Assembly (NCBI RefSeq): GCF_002127325.2
Contig: NC_035435.2
Coordinates: 120,461,127-120,525,126, forward strand
From: Helianthus annuus
Taxonomy: Eukaryota; Streptophyta; Magnoliopsida; Asterales; Asteraceae
Direction: 5' to 3'
Length of the DNA: 64,000 nt
Positions 34,031-45,000 of this stretch are shown here, in pieces. Below the pieces are notes generated by a model. The model made no database searches and was not told the DNA's origin. It saw only the letters and a program-made list of their open reading frames with translations. The stretch's first letter is position 1; each line of letters begins with the position of its first letter. A program made the translations under genes and the position numbers.

Positions 34031-34826
34031 ACATGACTAGAACGCACAAATGATATCTCCACGAAAGAAAACGAAAAAGATTTAGGGAGAGATGTTCAGG
34101 AGGATTAAAGAAAAATTAGGGGTTTTGAAACATACGGATGAAAAGCGTGTCTAAAAAGCCGCGTGAAAGGAAAATAGAGGAAAAGAGTTTGGCGCCTATG
34201 AGGGAATTTTCTGGCCTAAAAGGGTGTCCACATCAACAAAATGATTGGCTAAGATGTATTCTTTTAGTATAGTAGATAGATATAGTATTCAAGTTAATTA
34301 TAAAAAGACGCTCGATTTTATGGTGAAATTTTTATGAAAAAATAATGTCGTATAAAAAGTTATGAACGTTTAAAGAATGGGGTGAAATATGCATATGTCT
34401 TGCATGTGGAGAGAGAAAGTCAATAAATAAGATTTTCTCAAGATACCCTTACACTCCTCTTTTTTATACATTTCCATCTTAACCATTGATTTGAAAAATG
34501 AATGATATGAATCTTTTATTTAATCTTACCCCGTTATATTTAATTTAAATCAGCATAGTCTAAAAGTAAATTATAGGACCTTTATACAAAAACTTCATGT
34601 TTCATTTCCAAACTATCAAAACATGTATATTTTAAATAGTTCATAGTCTTTATTTGACTGTTAAGCTTCTAGTCTCTACCGCCATCAGCACCACCGCTAC
34701 CCATTCTGACATCCCTTATGCCATTTATAGGTAAACTGTTTATCATAGAAAATCTTTTTTTTTTTGTTGTGTGTGGTATCAATTTTGTTGCTAAGTTAAC
34801 TATAACGAATACACCTATGGTATTAA
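34031..34826. other. Intergenic, possible end of a non-autonomous element
   Basis: The stretch 34165-34285 (GGCGCCTATGAGGG, GGCTAAGATGTATTCTTTTAGTATAGTAGATAGATATAG) looks like the terminal part of a plant non-autonomous element, perhaps a Helitron on the minus strand starting TCTATCTACTATACTAAAAG. No matching 3' hairpin with CTRR was located, so this stays tentative. No gene is visible. Confidence 0.3.
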
Positions 34827-37348
34827 AGACTAGAGAGAGAGATATAAAACAAAAGAAGCTGAGCAAAGAATTGCGACAGTAAATTCCCTTGCCTCTCTTG
34901 AAAGGGTTGCTAAAACTAGGCCTCTGTATAGAGAGGAAAAGGAGTCAAGAATTCACTTGAGGATTTTGATTAAAAGGCTGGAACGGTAAAAATGCAAGGA
35001 ATTGGGGCAAAAGGCGCGTATCGACTGGATTAAATACGGGGATGAGAACACCAGTTTTTTCCACAAACACATCAACTTTAAGCTGGCCTCTAGACGCATC
35101 AATGCTATTCAAATTAATGGGATGACTCTCACGGACCCGGGTATTATGAAAGTAGAGATAAGGCGTGCTTTCATGGAGAAGTTTCGGGAACCAATGCTGC
35201 GGAGACTAAAGCTCGTGGTAAATGAATTTTGCAGGCTCTCTCTGTATCAGAAAAGGGGGTTGACGGCGCTTTTTGCGGAATCCGAAATCAAAGCCGACGT
35301 CTGGGAGTGTAGTGGCGACAAGGCCCCGAGCCCTGACGGATTCACATTTAAGTTCGTTAAACGTTTTTGGGATGCGCTTAAGCCAAGATTTATGGAGATG
35401 ATGCATCAATTTTATGTTACGGGCAAGATTAATCATGGGTGCAATTCGTCTTTCTTTACTTTAATTCCTAAAGTACAAGATCCTCAAACCATGGCGGATT
35501 ACATGCCTATTTCGCTCATCGGGGTTTTCTATAAGTTGATAGCTAAAACCCTAGCTAATCGCCTTAAAGGGGTCATAAGCACGGTATTATCCCCAACTCA
35601 ATCGGCTTTTGTTGAGAAAAGGAACATTTTTGACTGGCCCGTTATTGTGAATGAAGTGGTGTCGTTGGCCAAGAAGAGTAAGAAGAAGGTCATGTAGTTT
35701 AAAGTAGACTTTGATAAAGCCTACGACTCGGTGAATTGGGGATTCCTCTTGGACAACTTGAACATGATGGGTTTTCCTAAGAGGTGGAGAAGGTGGATCA
35801 TTGCGTGTCTCTCTTATAGCAAAGCGTCTGTACTCGTCAATGGTTCTCCTACAAATGAGTTTTATCTCAAAAGAGGCCTTCGGCAAGGTGACCCCCTCTC
35901 ACCTTTCCTCTTTTTATTAATTTTAGAAGTAATTGAAGTTTTTATGAGAAGAGCGGTTAGATTGGGGTTTTTTGAAGGCATCCAACTCCCGGGTGACGGG
36001 CCGAATCTTACCCACTTGTGCTACGCCGATGATGTGATTTTATGGTATGTGGACGAGGAGAAATGCGTTGAATTTAAAATGTATCCTTAGATGTCTTTAC
36101 TTGGTGTCAGGGCTTAGGGTAAATCTTGTCAAGGGTAGCATTATGGGAGTCGGAGTAAGGAAAAATGAAGTAGAGGATATGGCTTCTTTGTTTGGGTGTA
36201 AAACGGGGTCTCTCCCGTTTAAATTCCTTGGTTTTCCTATCGGTGGAATACGAAGCGCATTAAACCTTGGAGACCAATTTTAGATAAATTTGCTACCAAG
36301 TTGTCGAGTTGGAAAGCGACGACCCTATCTATGGGGGGGAAGGATTATGCTTGCAAAGGCGGTTCTTGGAAACCTCCCGTCCTATTTTCTCTCAATTTAC
36401 AAGGCTCCGGTGAAGGTCATAAAGTCGCTCGAGGGGTTAAGGCGAGACTTTATTTGGGGTAAGTCAGGTTCGAGGTGCAAAATGAGATGGGTTGCATGGG
36501 AAAAATTCAAGCGCCTAAGAGATTCGTTGGGCTCGGTTTGGGAGAGATTAGGAGCCTTAATTGGGCTCTTCTTTTGAAATGGAAGTGGAAACTCAAATCC
36601 TTTCTAGACCAGCTTTGGGCTCGGGTTATACGAGCTATTCATGGGCGAAACACTAAAAACTCGCAAGAGTCTTTGAGTAGCGATTTGGCTGGAAATTTGA
36701 AAGACATCAATGCAGTAGCAAAAGACATGGTGAAGGCTGGAATTTTGAAACCCGGAAAGGCTGGGGATTGAAGCTTCGGACTACTCGTTTTCTGTGGCTT
36801 GGGTTAGAGAAGTAGCCGCGGATAAAATAGGCGAAAAGGTGCAGCTTGGAAACTTAAAATTCAACAAATGGATCCGACATAAGGTTAGTTATTTTATGTG
36901 GAAACTTGTTTTAGGCTGCATTGCTTCTAAAGCGGAGTTGGCAAAAAGAGGGGTCCACTTGGCGGATACTCGGTGTAGCACGTGTGGGATTGGAAAGGAG
37001 ACGGTTAACCATATTGTTGTCTTGTGCATGTTGGTTAGATCGATATGGTGGCAGCTTTGTGTTTGGACTAAAATACCGGTTATTACTCAAGCCGAGTCTT
37101 TTAGCGACATGCTAAATGGGCTGCATCTTTTAAAGGGTTCATCCAAGAGGAAGAAGATTATGGAAGTCATTCTTGCAGCCTCTATTTGGAGCATCTGGAA
37201 AGCCCGAAACACTCTTAGATTCAAAGGCGAGCCTTTTATTGTCAGCAAAGTAGTAGACGCGATAAAGGAGGAGTCATTCTTGTGGATTAAAAATAGGACG
37301 GCGTTTAGCGGGATCGACCGGGGGAGATGGATGGAGTTTAACGTTTGA
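34827..37348 (+). pseudogene. LINE ORF2: reverse transcriptase and zinc-binding domain, broken
   Basis: The first readable part (RIDWIKYGDENTSFFHK) precedes reverse transcriptase. Then come KAPSPDGFTFKF, the stop-containing KKVM-FKVDFDKAYDSVNW, GLRQGDPLSPFLFLL and the catalytic YADD at 36022-36033. The zf-RVT domain lies at about 36860-37075 (HKVSYFMWKLVLG, CSTCGIGKETVNHIVVLC). Breaks seen: TAA near 34988, TAG at 35695-35697, and frameshifts near 36070, 36280, 36500 and 36775. The enzyme would prime cDNA synthesis at a nicked chromosome. This copy is inactive. Confidence 0.9.
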
Positions 37349-37428
37349 GATATTATTGTTTAATGTTTTGTTTTTGTGTTTCGGGACTCTCAGTCGCTTG
37401 CTGGCCCCTTTGTACTATTTTATGATTT

Positions 37429-37458
37429 AATAAAATAGCCGTCGTTCAAAAAAAAAAA
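37429..37458 (+). terminator. LINE polyadenylation signal and poly(A) tail
   Basis: AATAAA at 37429-37434 is followed 13 bases later by a run of A. It marks the 3' end of the retrotransposed RNA. Confidence 0.75.
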
Positions 37459-37473
37459 ACCTATGAATATTAA

Positions 37474-37793
37474 TATTGGCTCTCTAATGTTGTTAAGTGA
37501 GAGAACTTTGTACGATGATATGTTTGATATTATTAGTTTTCTTCAAATAACTTATGATGATATAATTCTCTAGATATTGATTTATGTGTGAATAAGATGT
37601 ATACCAGATTTGTGGCATACACTTCATGGTGTTTGGTAAATTTTTTATTTTTGGACGGCTAGATCACCCAGATGTTTGGCCAATTAGTACCAGAATTTGC
37701 CAAACCAATGCGCTAATTGGGGAGTCAATTAGGGTTAAATAAGTAATTGGTAATAGTTATATGCCAAACTAAGTAAACAGAAACTATGGAGTG

Positions 37794-37794
<1 letters not shown>
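37474..37794. other. AT-rich spacer before the TA-element cluster
   Basis: No gene or terminal repeat was recognised. It leads into the first (TA)n tract at 37795. Confidence 0.5.
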
Positions 37795-37836
<42 letters not shown>

Positions 37837-37839
<3 letters not shown>

Positions 37840-38266
37840 GAGGGTTATCTTGAGAACGCTAAATATTGCGAGAACCGTGAGAACGAACGAAAAAACCAAT
37901 CAAAACCAATTTTTTAATACAAACCTCATTGTAATTAAGATACAACATCAAAAAAAGAATTTACGACATCAAATAATTCATTTCTCTTTTCAAAATCACA
38001 CTTTTTAGATTTTTTACACATGTGTAAATATAATAGATTTACACATGTGTCAATGGCAAACTTACACACGTATAAGTTTTCTTTATTTACGAATTCACGT
38101 AAATTTAAACGTGTAAATTAAATTTCTAACATTGTATTCGAATAATAATAATAATAAGTGTAGAAATTTTTTTTAAATTTGAATTGTTTTTGACCAAGTT
38201 CTGGTGATTTTTTCATTTATTCTCACGGTTCTCACAATATTTAGCGTTCTTATTTAAACCCTCCCC
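37837..38266. mobile_element. TA-flanked element A1 (430 bp)
   Basis: Starts GGGGAGGGTTATCTTGAGAA and ends in the imperfect complement (TTATTTAAACCCTCCCC). The subterminal part reads GCGAGAACCGTGAGAAC on the left and GTTCTCACAATATTTAGCG on the right. A related copy, A2, is at 46440. Inside are ACACATGTGTAAA words and no frame of note. (TA)n tracts flank both sides. Confidence 0.85.
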
Positions 38267-38366
38267 TATATACATATATATATACATATATATATACACA
38301 CATATATATACACATATATATACATATATATATACACATATATACATATATATACATATATATATA

Positions 38367-38762
38367 GGGGACCGCTAAAATGAAAACCACCTACAGTTGT
38401 AAGAACCATGAGAACTTTTTGATCTGTGGCGAGTTGGACGAAATTTTTTTTCATAAACGTAGATGCGTGTATTATAAACACATTTGTAAAAAAAAATTCA
38501 AAAAAAAATATCGTGTGTGTAGTTTTGAGCACCACAAGTTTGTGTTTACAGGTACCGTAAATTTTAAAATTTACGGTACCCGTAAACACAAACTTGTGGT
38601 GCTCAAAACTACACACACGACATTTTTTTTAAATTTTTTTTACAAATGTGTTTATAATACACGCATCTACGTTTATGAAAAAAATTTTGGTCCAACTCGC
38701 CCCGTACAGTGTAGATCTCATGGTTCTTACAACTGGAGGTGGTTTTCATTTTAGCGGTCCCC
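38367..38762. mobile_element. TA-flanked element B1, near-perfect 396-bp palindrome
   Basis: The left half from GGGGACCGCTAAAATG pairs with the right half ending CATTTTAGCGGTCCCC. The symmetry centre is between 38565 and 38566 in GGTACCGTAAATTTTAAAAT. Only isolated differences and single-base offsets break the match. Both strands thus give nearly identical short frames, which are not genes. The ends match those of the larger element B2 (47814-49677). Confidence 0.9.
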
Positions 38763-38775
38763 TATATATATATAT

Positions 38776-39334
38776 GGAGAAGATCATGCGAGAACCACCT
38801 CTTATTGCGAGAACCGCGAGAACCAATGTGAACACAACAAAAAATGCCTAAAATTAGCTAAAAATCACACAATTTTTTTAATATTTTTTTATATAAAAAT
38901 CGCTACTTTTTGAAGCCAAAAAAAAAAAAATTAAAAATCTTAATTTTTTTGACCACTAAAAGTAGCGATTTGAGCATAAAAAATATTAAAAAAAAATTTA
39001 GATTTTTTTTTTATTTTTTTAGATTTTTTGGGGGTTTAGTTTTTAGCATTTTAGCTTTGGGGGGGGGGGGGGATGGGGGGAGGGGGGGTTTAGGTTTTTG
39101 GGGGGTGGGGGAGGGGGTTTAGGTTTTTTTTTTTTTTTTTTTTTTGGGGGGGGGGTTAGTTTTTTTTTAGGTTTTTGGGGGGTTTTAGTTTTTAACATTT
39201 AGCTTGGGGGGGGGTTTAGGTTTTTTTTTTGGGGGGGATTTAGGTTTTTTTTTTGGTTTTTTAAGCTATTTTAGGTTGTGTTCACATTGGTTCTCGCGGT
39301 TCTCACAATAAATGGAGTTCTCGCATGAGCCCCT

Positions 39335-39336
<2 letters not shown>
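38776..39336. mobile_element. TA-flanked element C1 (561 bp) with poly(G) core
   Basis: Left end GGAGAAGATCATGCGAGAACC, right end GGTTCTCGCGGTTCTCACAA to GAGCCCCTCC. Inside are an inverted pair ATCGCTACTTTT / AAAAGTAGCGAT and long G runs at 39060-39235. The element C2 at 47254-47791 is the same family in reverse orientation. Confidence 0.85.
39060..39235 (+). repeat. Poly(G)/poly(T) tract inside C1
   Basis: Many runs of four or more G separated by TTTAGGTTTTT. Such sequence could form G-quadruplexes. The complement occurs in C2 (47340-47500). Confidence 0.8.
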
Positions 39337-39386
<50 letters not shown>

Positions 39387-39388
<2 letters not shown>

Positions 39389-40063
39389 GAAATTCAAATG
39401 AAAACCAATAGTTATTGTGAAAACTCGAAAACTAATTAAAAAGGCCAAAAAAACATACCAAATTTTTTTTTGCATACCAATTTTCGCAGGTTTATATATA
39501 TATATATATATATAAGAGTTAATTACATAGTTAGTCCTTGTGATTTGCACAAAATAACGTAATTAGGTACTAATAGTTTAAAATCACCTTCTAGGGTATT
39601 AACTTCTCATTTTGTAACGTTTAGAGGTATTAACTTCTAGGGTATTACCATGGTTAGTCCCTGTGGTTTGCACAAAATAACATACTTAGGTAGTAATAGA
39701 ATGTGATTTTAAACCTACAAATAACGTTAATACCTCGAAACGTTACAAAATAAAAAGTTAATACCCTAGAATGTGATTTTAAACTATTAGTACCTAAGTA
39801 TGTTATTTTGTGCAAACCACAAGGACTAACTATGTAATTAACTCTATATATAATTCAAAAATTTTTTTTGTAGTGCACATGTGTAATACTACACATGTGT
39901 ACTACAAATTTTTTTTTTTGAAAAAAAGTTTTTTTTATATATAAAAACCTGCAATTTTTATAAAAAAAATTGAAAAAACAAATTTTTTTGTTGTGTTTTT
40001 TAGGATTTTTTTAGTTAGTTTTCGAGTTTTCACAATAAAAGTGGTTTTCATTTGAACCATCCC
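39387..40063. mobile_element. TA-flanked element D with nested MITE
   Basis: Left end GGGAAATTCAAATGAAAACC, right end GGTTTTCATTTGAACCATCCC; the subterminal GTGAAAACTCGAAAACTA is mirrored on the right. A 329-bp Mutator-type MITE (39516-39844) sits in an internal TATATATAA. Without it the element is about 340 bp. ACACATGTGTA palindromes lie at 39880-39902. Confidence 0.82.
39516..39844. mobile_element. Mutator-type MITE nested in D (329 bp)
   Basis: Starts GAGTTAATTACATAGTTAGT and ends ACTATGTAATTAACTC, with inverted arms including the TGCACAAAATAAC and AGTCCTTGTGATTTG words. The flanking 9-bp duplication is TATATATAA (39507-39515 and 39845-39853). The target is repetitive, so the duplication is less certain than for the other two MITEs of this type, but the TIR supports it. 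Confidence 0.82.
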
Positions 40064-40080
40064 AAATATATATATATATA

Positions 40081-40684
<604 letters not shown>

Positions 40685-40959
40685 GAAGGATGTATAGAAA
40701 ACTTATTTGTGCTAAGAAAACCTAGGAAACCCAATCTATAACCATTGATCAAGATCATCCAATGGCTCATAAATTTTGAAGCCTTTTTGAATTAAATTAA
40801 ATAGAATGATGAGGTCAACAAAAGTACTTGAAGGGCATATAGGTAAAATCAACTATAATATTAGTACATTATATATATATATATTATATTAATAATGATT
40901 TGGCATGCATGAAAGGAGATGAAAGGAGACACACGAATATCAATGAGAAGTAATCAAAA

Positions 40960-41272
40960 CCCCAACCTCATTTCAAACATTTCAAAAGTCTCAACCAAAA
41001 TTCATCTCTTTCTCTCTCAAAGACATTCGATCTTCCCAAAACCCACCGGAGAAGAAAAGGGGCACCGGAGAATATAATCTGATCGGAGAAGAAAGTCTCG
41101 CCGGAGAAGAATAAAAAGGTGCTACGGTGAATCGCAAAACAAAATAAAACCAAGGTGCGGCGGTGAATGGAAATCCCTAGATATGAGATCAACATTTCAG
41201 TTGTTATCGTCCGGTAAAAGTCGCTGGAAATGGAAGAAAGCAAGAACCAAGTGCAGAAGCAAGTAAGTTTCA
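40960..41272 (+). other. UTR-like segment with possible first exon in F
   Basis: A CT-rich leader (CTCTTTCTCTCTCAAAG) is followed by repeated CACCGGAGAAGAA-type words and an ATG at 41231 opening MEESKNQVQKQ, then a GTAAGT donor-like site at about 41262. This looks like the start of a spliced gene. Its link to the later exon-like frame is unproven. Confidence 0.35.
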
Positions 41273-41786
41273 TTCGGTTTTTTATCAGTAGGTGTTTTGA
41301 TCGGTGATGATTTTTGTTTTTTTTTTCCGATCGGTAGGTGTTTTGATCGAATAAATGTTGGGTTTTCTGTTTTTGTCCGATCGATCGGTGTTTTGGTCCG
41401 ATCGGTGTGTGATTTGATCAGTGAAGATTTTTGTTCTGAATGAGACTAGAAAGTGTTAATGTTGGTTTTTATGTTTTTTTTCCAATCGGTAGGTGTTTTT
41501 TGGTAGAAACTGTCTCGGGTTAATGTTGGTTTTAATGTTGGTTGAATGAGACTATGAACTGTTAGTTATTTTGAGTAGAAACTGTCTCGGGTTATTTATT
41601 TATTTTTTTTTGGATTGCCAACTTGCCAACTGCACGTTAAAACTATTGATTTGTAACAATAATTTGGTGGTTCGGCAGTGTGTGGGATTGATTTGTAACA
41701 ATAATTTGGTGGTTCGGTCGTGTATGGGTAGGTTAAAGTTACGTGACGGGAACATCGGCGAGTTCAAGAGGTAGGTGTTTTATCGA

Positions 41787-42575
41787 AATTAGGTAACATG
41801 TGTTAAACCTACCTTGTTTTTATCGAAAACAAATTAGGTAAACCTATCTTATTAGGGTTCGATGTGTTAAACATCTGTAAACATATTATCGTAACATGTG
41901 TTAAACCCGTCTTATTTTTATCAAATTAGGTAACATGTGTTAAACCTGTCTTATATTTTTATCAAAAACATATTAGGTAACATGTGTTAGACCTGCCTTG
42001 TTTTTTTGTCAAAAACAAATTGGGTAAACCTCTGCTATTAGGGTACAAGTCTAAGGGCTCAAAAGCATATAAATATATTAGCGTAACATGTGTTAAACCT
42101 GTATGATATTAGGGTACAAGTCAACGGACTCAAAAGCATATAAACATATTAGCGTAACATGTGTTAAACCTTCTTATTAAGGTACCATGTGTTAAACCTC
42201 CCTGATTAGGTAAACATATTAGTGTAACATGTGTTAAACCTGTCTCATTTTTATCAAATGATGTAACATGTGTTAAACCTGTCTTATTACTATGTGTTAA
42301 ACCTCTCCTATCAGGTAAACATGTTAGTGTAACATGTGTTACACCTGCCTTATTTTTATCAAATTATGTAACATGTGTTAAACCTGTATTATTTTTATTA
42401 GATAAGTTAACATGTGTTAAGCTCTCATATTTTTTCCAAGTTATCTAACAAGTGTTAAACTTGTCTTATTTTTATAAAAATAGGTAACATATGTTAAACC
42501 TGACTTTATTTTATCAAAAAACATACTAGGTAACCTGTTTTATTTTTATGAAATTAAGTAACATGTGTTAAACCT
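41787..42575 (+). repeat. Array of GTAACATGTGTTAAACCTG (about 16 copies)
   Basis: The motif GTAACATGTGTTAAACC recurs about every 40-50 bp, in one orientation, separated by variable T-rich sequence (CTTATTTTTATCAAA). AACATGTGTT contains a palindromic ACATGT core. The spacing is uneven, so this is not a classical satellite or a CRISPR. Confidence 0.85.
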
Positions 42576-42588
42576 GTTTTATTTGCAG

Positions 42589-42884
42589 CAACAAAGAGAG
42601 TAACAAGATCGCAAACTGGTAAGATACCGAAAAAGCAAAAGAAAGTAGACGAAGAAACGGACGATGAATGGGATGAAGAAAGAGAAGAAGCTGAAGGGGA
42701 GGTCGTGTGTAGGTTGAGGAAAAAGTCGAAGCGTGATAATTGGCCAGGGCTTAGAATGAGATCATCACCAATCCAACTGGCCCGATGCATTAACGTGCTG
42801 TCATTCGAACAAAGAATGGCAGTAAAAGAAATGGGATTTGGTTTTTGTAACTATTGTAGTCACCACGAATTTTGTTTATTTTAA
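42589..42884 (+). pseudogene. Exon-like ORF in F, unknown protein
   Basis: A TTTTATTTGCAG acceptor-like site is followed by an open frame to TAA at 42882-42884 (about 98 codons). It starts TKRVTRSQTGKIPKKQKK, has an acidic stretch (DEETDDEWDEEREEAEGE), then RLRKKSKRDNWPG and a hydrophobic helix-like SPIQLARCINVLSFEQRMAV with EMGFGF. The last pattern reminds me of the segment preceding the mobile-domain or Ulp1-type protease regions of plant transposon-associated proteins, but I cannot confirm that. Base composition is clearly more coding-like than the flanks. The last ten residues may be intron read-through. Confidence 0.5.
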
Positions 42885-43019
42885 ATTATGGCTATAACCC
42901 AAAATACAATATGACCATTCCGGTCTTCTCTGTAATATGTTGTAACTATCGTAGTCACCACGAATGTTGTTTATTTTAAACAGTTATGGTGGGAAATGTA
43001 TTTGGTTACCACTTATCAG

Positions 43020-45000
43020 TTAACATGTGTTATTAGTTAACATGTGTTTTTAGTTACCAATTGTAAGAAAAGTAGTAGACGAGCATTGGGTGGTGAACAT
43101 ACTGTTTCAATTGTAACCTGTGATACTCATTAACAAGTGTAACGTGTGTTACACAGGATGAAGTAGAAAACAAGGTACATACGTTTACTGTTACTTGAAA
43201 ACAATAAGCAATTGTAACATGTGTTACACATCTTACGTAAGTATACGCAGTACATGGTGGAACATGTAAAGTAACATGTGTTACATATGATGTAGTGAAT
43301 AAAAAACAAGGCACATATATAGTGAATAACATCCGTATAGATGTAACACGAGTATATGCACCACAAAAACATACGCATGTTACATGTGTGTATGAAACAC
43401 ACTTGGTATATATAAAACACTTAGTATATGTAACGTGTATACATCCAAACATGCTAGTACATGTGATTTGTAACACACGTTACAAAAGTATATGCAACAC
43501 ATGGGCATCATTGTCATCTAATATGATCGAAGTAATCGCATAAAAGCAGTGTGTAACACAAGTAATACATGATCATTTGATTGGTTATCGAATTGGTTAC
43601 AGGGGTGCACCCTTTAAAAAAACAAAAATAGGTCGTTAAACATAAAAAGTGGTAAAGGTAACATATAAAAGTGGTACCATACACAAGAATATACACATCT
43701 AGTAAAACAAGTTATGAGCAACCATGCCATTGTCAAATTACAACCAAAATACATGTTGAAACACGAGCGGGATGTTGTTTACGTTTCACATAAAACGTAC
43801 ATTCATTAAACTAAGTAACGAGGAACATACTGAGCTTCACCAATCAACTTCCAAAATGTAGCTTACCTAAACAAAAACAACCATTGGAAATTGTGTGTTA
43901 CACACGTAACACATGTTACAACTACCTATTGTTTTGAAGTAATAATGAAAAAAGATATATTTACTGTTACTTCAAACAATAAGCAATTGTAACATGTGTT
44001 ACACATCTTAGGAAAGATTGTAATATAAAAGCTACATGTGTAACACATGTTACAACTGCCTATTGTTTTAAAGTAACAATGAAGGAATCTTTTTTTAGAA
44101 CATTATGCAGGTACATGTAAGAATGCCTATTGCTACTTCAAAACATTAGATAATTCTAACATCTTTAACACATCTTAGAAGGCTCACATGTAAAGGTGTA
44201 AGAAATGTAAAAAATGCAGATCTGTAACACATGTTACAAATGCTTATTATTTTGAAGTAACAGCAAAGATATCTTTTTTCACAACCATTTATCTTAATAG
44301 TTAGATGTGTAACACATGTAATACGCCTAACGTTTGTTAGGAGACATTGTAAGACAAGAGCTACATGTGTAACACATGTTACAACTGCCTAATGTTTTGA
44401 AATAAGAAAAAAAGAATCTTTTTAAAATGCCTATTGTTACTTCAAAACAATTGACAATTTTAACATGTGTAACACATCTTAGAGGGTGGGCGGTTAGCAC
44501 AAAATCATGTTACATGTCGGGGGTAACACATGTAACAAGTATCAGAACTCAAAATAAAATGCATATTCTTATTTGAACCCTTAACATTATCCAGATACAT
44601 GTCACAATGCCTGTTGTTATTTGAAAAAGATAGACAATTTTAAGATGTGTAACACATGTTACAACTACCTATTGTTTTGAAGTAACAAAGAAAAAAGATA
44701 TCTTTACTGTTACTTCAAAACAATAAGCAATTGTAGCATGTGTTACACATATTAGGAAAGATTGTAATATAAGAGCTACATGTATAACACATGTTACAAC
44801 TACCTATTCTTATTTGGAAAACCTTGTCATAAGGGCTACATTTTGTAACACATGTTACATGTTACATGTGTACGTGTTACGTTGATCAATGCATATAAGA
44901 CTTGTAAACAATGCATATTTTTTTTTTAAAAAATACAAACGTAAAAGTAATTTTATTGAAGTGCTAACACTTTTATTGGAGTGCTAACACATGTTACAAT
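43020..45000 (+). repeat. Second array in F: TGTAACACATGTTACAACTGCCTATTG units
   Basis: TAACATGTGTTA or its variants occurs more than twenty times here, mostly as GTGTAACACATGTTACAAC. Between 43900 and 44830 it is part of a longer unit with CCTATTGTTTTGAAGTAACA, repeated at irregular intervals in both orientations. The array is on the other side of the exon-like frame from the first array. Confidence 0.8.

Larger units (their letters stand above)
34827..37458 (+). mobile_element. L1-type LINE, 5'-truncated, with poly(A)
   Basis: It carries ORF2 reverse transcriptase and the zf-RVT domain, an AATAAA signal and a 12-bp A tail. The flanks ACCTATGGTATTAA (34813-34826) and ACCTATGAATATTAA (37459-37473) look like a target-site duplication with one difference and one inserted base. 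The endonuclease and ORF1 are absent, which is the usual 5' truncation of LINE insertions. The coding frame fits with a start right after the left duplication. Confidence 0.85.

Noticed and set aside
38266..38754. Open frames of 116 and 124 residues on both strands
   Set aside because: They arise from the palindromic element B1, which gives the same frame on both strands. No start context or homology.
41787..42575. Regular short repeats that could suggest a CRISPR-like array
   Set aside because: Spacing is uneven, the intervening sequences are similar to each other and T-rich, and the DNA is plant nuclear. It is an internal repeat of a transposable element.
43054..43476. 140-residue minus-strand frame in F with CVTHVT-like repeats
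   Set aside because: It is made by the TAACACATGTTA-type repeats; residues mirror the DNA repeat and there is no recognisable domain.
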